The notes beneath the pieces are model-generated. The model did not search any database. It was not told where the DNA came from and was given only the letters and a program-made list of their open reading frames with translations. The position numbers were made by a program, and so were the translations under genes. A stretch of DNA of 64,000 nt, taken from contig NZ_NFIP01000001.1 of the NCBI RefSeq assembly GCF_002161805.1, positions 62,001 through 126,000 of the forward strand. The letters run 5' to 3'. This document shows, in pieces, positions 37,350-45,984 of the stretch. Each line of letters begins with the position of its first letter. Within the stretch, counting starts at the first letter, position 1. This stretch comes from Collinsella sp. An307. Its GTDB lineage: Bacteria; Actinomycetota; Coriobacteriia; Coriobacteriales; Coriobacteriaceae.

Positions 37350-38216
37350 ATGCTCGTCAATGCAGCAGAGATGCTCAAGAAGGCTGAGGCCGGCAAGTAC
37401 GCGCTCGGCGCCTTCAACACCAACAACCTGGAGTGGACCCTCGCCCTTCTCCAGGCCGCCGAGGAGGCCAAGAGCCCGCTGATCATCCAGTGCACCGCTG
37501 GTGCCGCTAAGTGGATGGGCGGCTTCAAGGTCTGCGCCGACATGGTCAAGGCCGCCGTCGAGGCTAGCGGCGTGACCATTCCCGTGGCGCTCCACCTCGA
37601 TCACGGTTCGTATGAGGACTGCTTCAAGGCCATCGAGGCTGGCTTCACCTCCATCATGTACGACGGCTCCCACGAGGAGACCTTCCAGCTCAACCTCGAC
37701 CGCACCAAGGAGCTCGTCGAGCTCGCCCACTCCAAGGGCCTCTCCATCGAGGCTGAGGTCGGCGGCATCGGCGGCACCGAGGACGGCGTGACCTCCAACG
37801 GCGAGCTCGCCGATCCGGCTGAGTGCAAGCAGATTGCCGACCTGGGCGTCGACTTCCTCGCCTGCGGCATCGGCAACATCCACGGCGTGTACCCCGAGGA
37901 TTGGGCCGGTCTTTCCTTCGAGCGTCTCGGTGAGATCAAGGAGCAGGTCGGCGACCTGCCGCTCGTTCTCCACGGCGGCTCCGGCATCCCGGTCGACCAG
38001 ATTCAGAAGGCCATCTCCCTCGGCGTTTCCAAGATCAACGTCAACACCGATCTCCAGCTCGTCTTTGCTGCGGCTACCCGCAAGTACGTCGAGGCTGGCA
38101 AGGACCTCGAGGGCAAGGGTTTCGACCCGCGCAAGCTCCTCAAGCCCGGTCGCGACGCCATCGTCGAGAAGACCAAGGACCTCATGGAGGAGTTCGGCTC
38201 TACCAACAAGGCGTAA
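37350..38216 (+). CDS. fba: Class II fructose-bisphosphate aldolase
   Basis: A 288-residue zinc-dependent aldolase with LGAFNTNNLEWTLALLQAA, LHLDHGSYEDC (zinc ligands), SIMYDGSHE, EAEVGGIGGTEDG, LVLHGGSGIP and KINVNTDLQL. It catalyses fructose 1,6-bisphosphate cleavage in glycolysis, although tagatose-bisphosphate aldolases look alike. The start at 37350 follows TTGGGAGG. Codon bias is strong, fitting high expression. It is a single gene followed by hairpin copy D. Confidence 0.94.
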   Translation: MLVNAAEMLKKAEAGKYALGAFNTNNLEWTLALLQAAEEAKSPLIIQCTAGAAKWMGGFKVCADMVKAAVEASGVTIPVALHLDHGSYEDCFKAIEAGFTSIMYDGSHEETFQLNLDRTKELVELAHSKGLSIEAEVGGIGGTEDGVTSNGELADPAECKQIADLGVDFLACGIGNIHGVYPEDWAGLSFERLGEIKEQVGDLPLVLHGGSGIPVDQIQKAISLGVSKINVNTDLQLVFAAATRKYVEAGKDLEGKGFDPRKLLKPGRDAIVEKTKDLMEEFGSTNKA

Positions 38217-38225
38217 GGTCTGACT

Positions 38226-38328
38226 GAAACCCTTGGTGGAATCCCCCGAGAGTTCCCACGCGAACGCCCTCGGCCTTTGGCCTGCGGAATGTTCGCTTAG
38301 GGAATCTCTCGGGGGATTCCCGCGTTTC
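38226..38328 (-). repeat. Structured intergenic hairpin repeat, copy D
   Basis: A perfect 15-base stem (38238-38252 with 38306-38320), with a further GAAAC/GTTTC pair outside. In the minus direction the core reads AAGCGAACATTCCGCAGGCC and GGCCGAGGGCGTTCGC. The outer loop is TAA/GT instead of GA/GA. The inner stems differ from copies A-C at several positions on both arms so that pairing is kept. It lies between fba and the next gene on the same strand. Confidence 0.82.
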
Positions 38329-38437
38329 AGGAGACCGGTTGCGGTAGGCTAGAAAAGACGCTGTCTGCGAAGGAAGCCCTGCGGGGTCCTTCTGTGTTGC
38401 GGGCGACGGCGTTATGAGTGAGGGGGGAGAGGCTGCT

Positions 38438-39868
38438 GTGGCGGTTGAGACGGTTTATCCCGAGGCGGGCGAGCTTGTCTGCGAGGGACCGGTGGGGTTC
38501 ACCGATGAGGTGTCCAACGACGATTTCCGCTATCTCGATATCGGGCTTCCGCCCGAGATTGCGCGCCTAAAGGCGGCCGGGCACCTTACCGAGGCTCGCG
38601 ATGCGTGCACGCGCCTGCTTGAGGCGGGCTGCGAGCGCGAACTGGCGGCGTGCCTGCGCGCCGAGCGCCACCGCATGGGCCGCCTTGCCGAGGACTTCTG
38701 CGTGCCGCGCGCCTCGGCCATCGCCCAGATCCGCCGCGAGTGGCCCGACTTTACCGAGCAGGCCTTCGACGACCTTATCGCCCGCGGCCGCATCGACTGG
38801 CGCTACGTAGACGGCGAGCTCTGCGTACTCGGAAACTTCCTCGATTCGCTGCGTGTCTACCCCGCCGAGGTGCCCGGTCTTGCACCCGAGCCGCCGCTCG
38901 ACACCGCTACGCGCGACCGCATGCTCGCTTCCATGCGCGCGGAGGGTGCCGCCGAGCGCGAGATAACGCTTCGCGCAATCCTCGAGGTGCCCGCAGCACT
39001 GCCGGGCGAGACCGTTCGCGCCTGGTTGCCGCTTCCCGCTGCTTGCGCACTGCAGGGCGACATCGAGATTCTCGACGCCACGCCCGGCGCACGCATCGCG
39101 CCCGCGACCGCACCGGCGCGCACGGCCTTCTGGGAGTCCGATACCCTTCGTTCGTTCACGGTCACCTACCGCTACCGCGCCCGTGCCCCCTACGTTGACG
39201 CCTGGGCGGGCGACGTGCGGCAGACGGAGCGCATCGGTAGCGACCCCGAGCCCACGCCCGAGGACCTCGCCGAGTTCCGCCCGCACATCGCGTTCACGCC
39301 CTATCTGCGTGCGCTCGCCGCGTCGCTCGTGGAGGGCATCGACCGTCCGCTCGACCGGGCGCGCGCCATCTACGACTACGTGACCCGCCACGTCGACTAC
39401 CGCTACCAGCCCGCCTACGCGCAGCTCGACGCCATCGCCGACTCCTGCGCCAAATCGCTGCGGGCAGACTGCGGCATCTTTGCCCTCACCTTCATCACGC
39501 TCTGCCGGATCGCCGGCGTGCCCGCGCGCTGGGAGAGCGGCCTCTACGTTGCCTGCGACCACGTGGGTCCGCATGACTGGGCGCGCTTCTACACGCCCGA
39601 GGCGGGTTGGCTCTGGGCGGACTGCTCCTTTGGTTCCTCGGCACGCCGCGCGGGCGATGAGGAGCGCCGGCGCCATCATTTTGGCAACCTTGACCCGTGG
39701 CGCATGGTCGCCAACCGCGCCTTCCAGGCGGAGCTCGACCCGCCGGCGGATGGCGTGCGATGGGACCCCTACGACAACCAAATGGGGGAGGCGAGTGTGG
39801 ACGGCCGCGGCCTCGACGTGCGCGAGATGCGCCGCGCCGTGGAGCTCATCGAGATGCGCGAGGTTTAA
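38438..39868 (+). CDS. Transglutaminase-like protein
   Basis: A protein of about 476 residues with a C-terminal transglutaminase-like core: catalytic Cys in RADCGIFALTFITLCRIAGV, His in GPHDWARFY and Asp in WLWADCSFGS. The first 150 residues are soluble and helical (CVPRASAIAQIRREWPDFTE) and resemble nothing I know. There is no signal peptide, so it is probably cytoplasmic, unlike many family members. GTG 38438 was preferred because GAGGGGGGAGAGG precedes it; ATG 38414 is in frame but has no ribosome site. It may be a protease or amidase; the role is unknown. Confidence 0.82.
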   Translation: MAVETVYPEAGELVCEGPVGFTDEVSNDDFRYLDIGLPPEIARLKAAGHLTEARDACTRLLEAGCERELAACLRAERHRMGRLAEDFCVPRASAIAQIRREWPDFTEQAFDDLIARGRIDWRYVDGELCVLGNFLDSLRVYPAEVPGLAPEPPLDTATRDRMLASMRAEGAAEREITLRAILEVPAALPGETVRAWLPLPAACALQGDIEILDATPGARIAPATAPARTAFWESDTLRSFTVTYRYRARAPYVDAWAGDVRQTERIGSDPEPTPEDLAEFRPHIAFTPYLRALAASLVEGIDRPLDRARAIYDYVTRHVDYRYQPAYAQLDAIADSCAKSLRADCGIFALTFITLCRIAGVPARWESGLYVACDHVGPHDWARFYTPEAGWLWADCSFGSSARRAGDEERRRHHFGNLDPWRMVANRAFQAELDPPADGVRWDPYDNQMGEASVDGRGLDVREMRRAVELIEMREV

Positions 39869-39912
39869 TGCCGGCAGCACCGATGTGTTGTGGTACGATA
39901 GTCCGGCGAAAA

Positions 39913-39999
39913 GCCTGAGTGGCGGAATTGGCAGACGCAGTGGACTCAAAATCCACCGATGGCGACATCGTGAGAGTTCGAGTCTCTCCTCAGGCACCA
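39913..39999 (+). tRNA. tRNA-Leu (anticodon CAA)
   Basis: An 87-base tRNA with acceptor arms GCCTGAG/CTCAGGC, encoded CCA (39997-39999), anticodon loop CTCAAAA giving CAA for UUG codons, a long class II variable arm and the T-arm GAGTTCGAGTCTC. A strong terminator follows. Confidence 0.96.
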
Positions 40000-40008
40000 C
40001 GCAAACCC

Positions 40009-40030
40009 AAGGGCCCTTCGGGGCCCTTTT
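40009..40030 (+). terminator. Terminator after tRNA-Leu
   Basis: AAGGGCCC (40009-40016), TTCG tetraloop, GGGCCCTT (40021-40028) and TT, with flanking GCAAAC/GTTTGC able to extend the stem. Confidence 0.85.
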
Positions 40031-40104
40031 GCGTTTGCATTCCGCCCATTCGGTATTGGTTATAAAAATAGTATCAATTTCTCGTCCAGACGCAGCTGAC
40101 GATG

Positions 40105-40149
40105 TGTTAAGCTAGCGACACGCCTCGAGAGGACCCGTTCGGGCGAGGC
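40105..40149 (+). promoter_or_regulatory. Possible promoter and leader hairpin of rubrerythrin
   Basis: TGTTAAGCT (40105-40113) resembles an extended -10 element. A leader hairpin follows: GCCTCG (40122-40127) with CGAGGC (40144-40149), inside which CCCG/CGGG pair. It may stabilise this abundant mRNA. The call is tentative. Confidence 0.35.
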
Positions 40150-40187
40150 TAAAACCGTCTGGTACCTGCAACGAAAAGGAGAACACC

Positions 40188-40745
40188 ATGAAGTTCGTTT
40201 GCCCTGTCTGCGGTTATGTTGAGGAGTTCGACGGCGAGGAGCTTCCCGTCGATTTCAAGTGCCCCCAGTGCGGCGTCTCCGGCGACCGCTTCACCAAGAT
40301 GGGCGGCGAGATGACCTGGGCTGCCGAGCACGTCGTGGGCGTCGGCTCGCTCCCCGAGGTCCCCGAGGACATCGTGGCTGACCTGCGCGCCAACTTCGAG
40401 GGCGAGTGCTCCGAGGTCGGCATGTACCTCGCTATGGCCCGCGTGGCCCATCGCGAGGGCTATCCCGAGATCGGCCTCTATTGGGAGAAGGCCGCCTTCG
40501 AGGAGGCCGAGCACGCCGCTAAGTTCGCCGAGCTCCTCGGCGAGGTCGTGACCGACTCCACCAAGAAGAACCTCGAGATGCGCGTCGAGGCCGAGAACGG
40601 CGCCACCGCTGGCAAGTTCGACCTCGCCAAGCGTGCCAAGGCTGCTAACCTCGATGCCATCCACGACACCGTGCACGAGATGGCTCGTGACGAGGCCCGC
40701 CACGGCAAGGCCTTCGCCGGTCTGCTTCAGCGCTACTTCGGCTAA
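40188..40745 (+). CDS. Rubrerythrin, reverse type with N-terminal rubredoxin domain
   Basis: A 185-residue protein. The N-terminal rubredoxin-like iron site uses C5, C8, C25 and C28 (CPVCGY, CPQCG). A four-helix ferritin-like domain with a diiron site follows ([41 protein letters not shown]). Domain order is opposite to classical rubrerythrin, as in the NADH-dependent peroxidases of clostridia that protect anaerobes from peroxide and oxygen. The codon bias is extreme, pointing to abundance. Start behind AAAAGGAGAA. It stands alone with its own terminator. Confidence 0.94.
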   Translation: MKFVCPVCGYVEEFDGEELPVDFKCPQCGVSGDRFTKMGGEMTWAAEHVVGVGSLPEVPEDIVADLRANFEGECSEVGMYLAMARVAHREGYPEIGLYWEKAAFEEAEHAAKFAELLGEVVTDSTKKNLEMRVEAENGATAGKFDLAKRAKAANLDAIHDTVHEMARDEARHGKAFAGLLQRYFG

Positions 40746-40776
40746 GAGCCGCTCACGCGCTTAGCAACATATCCGC

Positions 40777-40829
40777 GCAACGCAAAGGGTGCGCTCCGGA
40801 TCGGTCGGGGCGCACCCTTCTTTCGTTGC
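40777..40829. terminator. Bidirectional terminator between rubrerythrin and the cation efflux gene
   Basis: AAGGGTGCGC (40785-40794) pairs with GCGCACCCTT (40810-40819), and GCAACG/CGTTGC extend the stem outside. Pyrimidine-rich TTCTTTCGTT follows on the + strand and TTTGCGTT on the minus strand, serving both convergent genes. Confidence 0.8.
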
Positions 40830-40872
40830 CTGCGGATTTGCCGTCGCAGAAAGGCTGCTAATCCCGCTCGCT

Positions 40873-42051
40873 CTACTGCTCCGAGCTCACGTAGCTCTCG
40901 TCAACGGTGATGACGCAGCGGCAGCTCGGATAGTGGTCGCGCACGATGTCGTCGATGCGGCGCTTGAGCTGGCTCTCGGTGATGGCAAGGTCGTGCGGCC
41001 GCACGCAATCGAAAATCACGTTGGAGTGCGTGGGGCCGGGGACGGTCCTCAGGTCGTGGATCGAGAGGCGCGGGTCGATGATCTTCACGGCCTGGTTGAT
41101 CCAGTTGCGCATGTCGTTCACCTCGGGGTCGTCGGTGACGATGGGATCGTAGTGCAGGGTCACGATCATGCGGTCCTCGGTCTTAAAATCCTGCTCGATG
41201 TTATCGATAAGGTCGTGGCTCTCCATAGGGTTCGCCTCGGCGGCCATCTCCACGTGCGCGCTTGCAAACTGCCGGCCCGGGCCGTAGTCGTGCACCATGA
41301 GGTCGTGGGTGCCGAGCACGCCGGGGTAGCTCATGATCTTCTTCCGGATATGCTCGATGAGCTCGGCGGAGGGCGCTTGCCCAAGGAGCGGGTTCACCGT
41401 CTCGCGCACAAGGCCAATACCGCTCCACAGGATAAAGAGGCCCACGGCGGTACCCACCCAGCCGTCGAGGTCGAGCCCGGTCAGGTGCGCAATAACGGCG
41501 GAGGCGAGTACCGCGCCCGTCGAGATGACGTCGTTGCGCGAGTCCACCGCGGTTGCCTCGAGCGTCTCGGAGCCAATGCGGTGTCCGATGGTGCGGTTGA
41601 AGACAGCCATCCAGAGCTTCACGACAATCGAGAGAACAAGCACGACCACGAGCGCGGCCGAGAACTCGACCGGGGTGGGCGAGAGGATCTTCTCGATCGA
41701 GGACTTGATAAGCTCAAAGCCAATGGCAAGCACGAGCGCCGCCACGATGAGGCCCGAGAGGTACTCGTAGCGGCCATGGCCGTAAGGATGCTCGGGGTCG
41801 GCGGGGCGGCTTGCCAGCTTGAAGCCAAGCAGGCTGATGATGTTGGACGAGGCGTCCGAGAGGTTGTTCACCGCATCGGCGACGATGGAGACCGAGCCCG
41901 AGATGAGGCCCACCGCGCCCTTGGCAAGGCAGAGGGCGACGTTGCAGATGATGCCCACGGTGCCCGCAAACTGGCCATAGCGGGTGCGGACGGCGGGGTC
42001 CTGGGTGTTCTCGGCGCCGGGTACAAAGTGGCCGATGAGCCAATCGATCAT
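40873..42051 (-). CDS. Cation diffusion facilitator family transporter
   Basis: This 392-residue CDF protein exports divalent metals. It has six membrane helices with metal site motifs ADAVNNLSDASSN and ATAVDSRNDVIST, the family motif HPYGHGRYEYLSGL, and a cytoplasmic C-terminal domain (GPGRQFASAHVEM). An additional C-terminal segment (about 300-392) is longer than in FieF. Zinc, iron or manganese are possible. The ATG at 42049-42051 follows GAAGGAGA. Confidence 0.9.
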   Translation of the reverse strand: MIDWLIGHFVPGAENTQDPAVRTRYGQFAGTVGIICNVALCLAKGAVGLISGSVSIVADAVNNLSDASSNIISLLGFKLASRPADPEHPYGHGRYEYLSGLIVAALVLAIGFELIKSSIEKILSPTPVEFSAALVVVLVLSIVVKLWMAVFNRTIGHRIGSETLEATAVDSRNDVISTGAVLASAVIAHLTGLDLDGWVGTAVGLFILWSGIGLVRETVNPLLGQAPSAELIEHIRKKIMSYPGVLGTHDLMVHDYGPGRQFASAHVEMAAEANPMESHDLIDNIEQDFKTEDRMIVTLHYDPIVTDDPEVNDMRNWINQAVKIIDPRLSIHDLRTVPGPTHSNVIFDCVRPHDLAITESQLKRRIDDIVRDHYPSCRCVITVDESYVSSEQ

Positions 42052-42288
42052 GAGGTCTCCTTCAATATGAGACGCCGCGCGGGCGCTGGGCAGCCGCGCG
42101 GCGATGGTGTGCCATGCTACGATAGTACAAGCCGCGCCATCGCGCCATACAAGAGCGCCACCGGCTTGTTTTGTCACACACGCGTTGCGCCTTGTCGGCG
42201 GGCGCGTTTTGTCGTCTCCACCTTGCTCGGCGCGTGAGTATCATGTCGTTGCATCGTCACGTTCTCGTAGTTGGCTGAAAGGTGATTC

Positions 42289-43266
42289 ATGATTCCAGAC
42301 CAGCAGGGCCTTCCCGAGGGCCTGCCACGTTTTCGGGGCAACACGCACGCCCATTCCACCAATTCGGACGGACGTCTCGCGCCTGAGGCGGTGGCAGAGG
42401 ACTTCCGCGCGCACGGCTATGCGTTTCTGTGCCTGACCGACCACGATTACTTCACTGATCCAGCTGGTGCCTACGACACCGACGGTTTCATCGTGCTGCC
42501 CGCTATCGAGGCGTCGGCGTACCTCTATGCGGATGAGGCGCGCACTGCGCTGCTAGCGTGTCACCATATGACGGGCATTCTCGGTACCGACGAGATGGTC
42601 GCCGCTGCCCCTAGTCGGTTTCACGACGGCGAGCGTCTCGAGCCGCTCTGCTACTTTGGCTCATGGGACGGCGCTGCCGCCGCTCGCGAGCTTGTGGCGC
42701 GTCTTACCGACCGCGGTTGCATTGCGATTTACAACCATCCCATCTGGAGCAGGGTAGCGCCCGCAGACGTGATGGGGCTCGATAACATTATCGGAATCGA
42801 GGTCTTCAATTATGACACGGTGAACGAAGCCGCCGAAGGCGAGGACACCGTTTTCTGGGATCTTATGCTGCGCCATGGCGCCCGCCTGGGCGGTATCGCT
42901 GCAGATGATTCGCACCACACGGTTGATTTTGATGACGTTTTTGGCGGTTGGATCGTGGTCGCGGCGCCTGAGCTCACGCGCGACGCAATCGTTCGCGCTC
43001 TTATCGAGGGTGCTTATTACGCGAGTTCGGGACCTAAGATTCACCAGTTTGGGGTAGACCACGGTGTCGCGTGGATCGAATGTGACCCGTGTGAGCGCAT
43101 TGTCCTCGTTGCGGGAGGGCCCATTGGCGGCAACGTCGCGCGCATCGCACCGGCGGGCGAGCGCCTCACCCGCGCGGAGTTTGCGCTCAAGGGAACCGAG
43201 ACGTACATTCGCTTTGAGTGCGTGGATGATCGGGGGCGCCGTGCCTGGACGAACGCTCTGCGCTGA
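42289..43266 (+). CDS. PHP-domain phosphoesterase
   Basis: This 325-residue protein has PHP metal motifs: NTHAHSTNSDGRL (about 19-31), LTDHDYF (about 49), AIEAS, IYNHP and IAADDSHH. Relatives hydrolyse phosphoesters such as 3',5'-nucleoside bisphosphates or histidinol phosphate; this single-domain stand-alone form with a C-terminal beta region has no assigned substrate. It ends 6 bases before the convergent yaaA. Confidence 0.85.
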   Translation: MIPDQQGLPEGLPRFRGNTHAHSTNSDGRLAPEAVAEDFRAHGYAFLCLTDHDYFTDPAGAYDTDGFIVLPAIEASAYLYADEARTALLACHHMTGILGTDEMVAAAPSRFHDGERLEPLCYFGSWDGAAAARELVARLTDRGCIAIYNHPIWSRVAPADVMGLDNIIGIEVFNYDTVNEAAEGEDTVFWDLMLRHGARLGGIAADDSHHTVDFDDVFGGWIVVAAPELTRDAIVRALIEGAYYASSGPKIHQFGVDHGVAWIECDPCERIVLVAGGPIGGNVARIAPAGERLTRAEFALKGTETYIRFECVDDRGRRAWTNALR

Positions 43267-43272
43267 GTGTCC

Positions 43273-44175
43273 CTACTCTGCTCGCATGAAGACGAGGGTC
43301 GTGTGCGCGGCAGGCGTGCGCGGGCGAGCGACGGTTGCCGAGAGCTCCGGTACCAAGCGGTAGCCCACATCGAAGCGCTCGAGCTCGCGGGCGTCTGCAA
43401 CGCTGTGCTCCGCCATCCATCGGACCATAGAGCCGCGCGCGATCTTGGACGCCGTCGCGCGCTGGACCGGTTTGCCGCTGCGCAAAGCCTCGCCAAAGAT
43501 GCAGGTAACCACCTGTGCGCTGGGCGAGAGGTGGGGGAGGACGGCGCGCGCGTACTCCACGCTCGCAAGGTTCACTACCGTGACGACCCCGCCGTCTGTC
43601 GCGGCTGCTGCGTCGCGTTCCTCAGCATCGCCTGCGCTTGCGGCCCTGCCGTCACTTCGGGCATCACCCTCAATCGCACGCGCCAGCTTGTCGTCCCAGA
43701 ACGCATAGAGGTCGCGCGCCCCGCCGACGGCGAGCTTTGCCCCCATCTCGAGCCGGTAGGGCGCCACCGCGTCAAAGGGCCGCACGCAGCCGTAGAGGCC
43801 CGAGAGTATCCAGAGGTGCTCCGCCAGCCAGGCGAGCGCATCCTCGTCCATAACCTCGGGCGCCATGCTGCGGTACTGGATGCCCACGTAGGAAAAGACA
43901 GCCGCACTCACGCGTCTCGCCACAGCGGCATCGTCGAGTGCGTCCACGTCCGTCACGGACGCAAAGTCATACAGGCGCTCGACATTTTCGGTAAGGAGCT
44001 TCTCGTTCACACCCCAAAGCGTCCGCAGGCCCACCGGCCCCTGGGTGCGCTCGATGTCGCAAAGCGCCCGCCAGAGCCGCTCCGTCTCCCGCGGATACGG
44101 CGGGATCCCCTGTGGAGCAAAGGCGTCGCGCGCCACGCGCATCTGCTTGGCGGGGGAGATGATGACCTCGAGCAC
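43273..44175 (-). CDS. yaaA: Peroxide stress protein YaaA
   Basis: A 300-residue YaaA/DUF328 protein: IISPAKQMR at the start, YVGIQYRSMAPEVM, LWILSGLYGCVRPFDAVAPYRLEMG, YAFWDDKLARAI and a final FMRAE region. An insert of about 30 residues (DARSDGRAASAGDAEERDAA) is not in the Escherichia coli protein. YaaA limits Fenton damage by lowering free iron and binds DNA. The GTG start at 44173-44175 is preceded by GAGGAGGAA. Confidence 0.9.
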   Translation of the reverse strand: MLEVIISPAKQMRVARDAFAPQGIPPYPRETERLWRALCDIERTQGPVGLRTLWGVNEKLLTENVERLYDFASVTDVDALDDAAVARRVSAAVFSYVGIQYRSMAPEVMDEDALAWLAEHLWILSGLYGCVRPFDAVAPYRLEMGAKLAVGGARDLYAFWDDKLARAIEGDARSDGRAASAGDAEERDAAAATDGGVVTVVNLASVEYARAVLPHLSPSAQVVTCIFGEALRSGKPVQRATASKIARGSMVRWMAEHSVADARELERFDVGYRLVPELSATVARPRTPAAHTTLVFMRAE

Positions 44176-44273
44176 GGTTCCTCCTCAATACGCATGCGGG
44201 ACGGCTAATCCGTTTCTTTATAGCATTTATCCCTGTCTAGGATCTCGTGAGCGCATCCGCCCATATAGCGCAA

Positions 44274-44341
44274 AGGCCCCGCCCCCCTTGCATAAGCGCG
44301 CATCCGCGAAGCGCTGCGCGCGTTGCAAGAGGGCGGGGCCT
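44274..44341 (-). terminator. Terminator and divergent hairpin repeat (copy E)
   Basis: AGGCCCCGCCC (44274-44284) pairs with 44331-44341, then CTTGCA/TGCAAG, a TAA/GT internal loop, GCGCGCA/TGCGCGC and a CGC-GAA-GCG tip. On the minus strand it follows the M18 aminopeptidase stop at 23 bases and ends in TTT, so it can terminate that gene. The TAA/GT loop flanked by GCG stems is identical to that of hairpin copy D, suggesting a shared origin. Confidence 0.7.
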
Positions 44342-44363
44342 CAAGCTACGTGGTCGTCTGTGC

Positions 44364-45761
44364 CTACGCGCGGCCGATAAACGCCTTGTAGCCCTTGTAC
44401 GCCTCGTAAACGTCGGCCTTGTTGGTGACCTCCCAAAGCGAGTGCATGCTGAGCACCGCCACGCCGGAGTCGATCACGTCCATGCCGTACTCGGCGAGGA
44501 TGTAGGCGATGGTGCCGCCGCCGCCCGCGCCAATGCGGCCGAGCTCGCAGGTCTGGAAGTCAACGCCTGCCTCGTCCATGATGTCGCGCACAAGCGCCAT
44601 GTACTCGGCGTCAGCGTCGTTGGAGCCGCCCTTGCCACGGGAACCGGTGTACTTGTTGAAGCAGAGGCCGTGGCCCATGATGGCGGCGTTCTTCTTCTCA
44701 AAGCGGTCGGCGTAAAGCTGGTCAAAGCCGGCAGATACGTCGGAGCTGAGCATGCGCGAGTTCGCGAGCGCACGGCGGAGCGCCAGCGCGCTGCCCTCGC
44801 CGGCGAGCGCCATAATCTCGGCCACGGTGTTCTCAAAGAAGCGGCTCGTCATGCCGGAGGCGCCCACCGAGCCGATCTCCTCCTTGTCGACGAGCAGGCA
44901 CACGCTCGTGCGCTCGACCTCGGCCACGTCAAGCTGAGCGGCGAGTGAGGTGTAGGCGCACACGCGGTCGTCCTGGCCATAGCCCAGGATCATCGAACGG
45001 TCAAAGCCCATCTCGCGTGCGGCACCGGCGGGCACGACCTCGATCTCGGCGGAGAGGAAGTCCTCCTCGTCGATGTCGTACTTCTCTTTCAGGATGTCGA
45101 GCAGGTACTGCTTGACGGGCTCCTTGGCCTCGTCGTCCTTCTGCTCGTCAATCACCACAGGGCGGCCGCCCACGATGACGTCGAGGTTCTCATGGTCAAC
45201 GGCCTCGGCAGCGGGCTTCTTCAGCTGGTCGCTTGCCAGGTGGATGAGCAGGTCAGAGACGCAGAAGACCGGGTCGTTCGCGTCCTCGCCCACGCACACC
45301 TCAACGGTGGTGCCGTCCTTCTTGCAGATGACGCCGTGCAGCGCGAGCGGGGTGGCGACCCAGTGGTAGGCCTTCACGCCGCCGTAGTAGTGCGTGTCGA
45401 GGTAGGCCATGTCGCCCGCCTCGTAGAGCGGGTTCTGCTTGAGGTCGAGGCGCGGGCTGTCAATGTGCGCGCCCAGGATGTTCATGCCGCTCTCCATAGG
45501 CTCGGTGCCGAGGTTCACGAGCATGAGGGTCTTGTTATGGCAGGTGGCGTAGACCTTGTCGCCGGCCTTGAGCTCACGGCCGAGGGCCGCGGCCTCCTCG
45601 AGCGAGATGTAACCCGCCTCGCGCGCGGCGGCCACACCTGCGACCACGCACTCGCGCTCCGTCTTGTTCGTGCTGATAAAGGCGCGGTAGTCGCCGCAGA
45701 GCTGCTCGAGCTCGGCCACCGCCGCGTCGTCGTACTTCTTCCAAGCGTTCGGACGCTCCAT
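44364..45761 (-). CDS. M18 family aminopeptidase
   Basis: This 465-residue zinc aminopeptidase of family M18 has metal ligands in GAHIDSPRLDLK, LLVDKEEIGSVG, SSDVSAGFDQ and VLSMHSLWEV, and the YYGGVKAYHW region typical of the family. It removes N-terminal acidic or neutral residues from peptides in the cytoplasm. The ATG 45759-45761 was chosen because CAAGGAGG lies upstream. The next gene on the other strand, hsdM, begins the defence island. Confidence 0.92.
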   Translation of the reverse strand: MERPNAWKKYDDAAVAELEQLCGDYRAFISTNKTERECVVAGVAAAREAGYISLEEAAALGRELKAGDKVYATCHNKTLMLVNLGTEPMESGMNILGAHIDSPRLDLKQNPLYEAGDMAYLDTHYYGGVKAYHWVATPLALHGVICKKDGTTVEVCVGEDANDPVFCVSDLLIHLASDQLKKPAAEAVDHENLDVIVGGRPVVIDEQKDDEAKEPVKQYLLDILKEKYDIDEEDFLSAEIEVVPAGAAREMGFDRSMILGYGQDDRVCAYTSLAAQLDVAEVERTSVCLLVDKEEIGSVGASGMTSRFFENTVAEIMALAGEGSALALRRALANSRMLSSDVSAGFDQLYADRFEKKNAAIMGHGLCFNKYTGSRGKGGSNDADAEYMALVRDIMDEAGVDFQTCELGRIGAGGGGTIAYILAEYGMDVIDSGVAVLSMHSLWEVTNKADVYEAYKGYKAFIGRA

Positions 45762-45984
45762 AGAGAAACCTCCTTGTTCTGCTAACAGATACCGCACGCC
45801 ATGGTAGCACGGCAGGATGGGAAAAAGGTGCTAGTGCTGTCACAACATCACATCTGATTGAACGCGTGTGTCCGCATGCGTTGATTGCTCGTTGTCTCAA
45901 CAGATTGAATGTATATCTTTTTCTTACGCTGTAGGAGAATGTAAGTCAACCGATCAAGCGGCATCTTATTCGGAAGGATTGCGT

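Noticed and set aside
40059-40073. PerR box upstream of rubrerythrin (TTATAAAAATAGTAT)
   Set aside because: Matches the PerR consensus at only about 10 of 14 defined positions and lacks symmetry, so not claimed.
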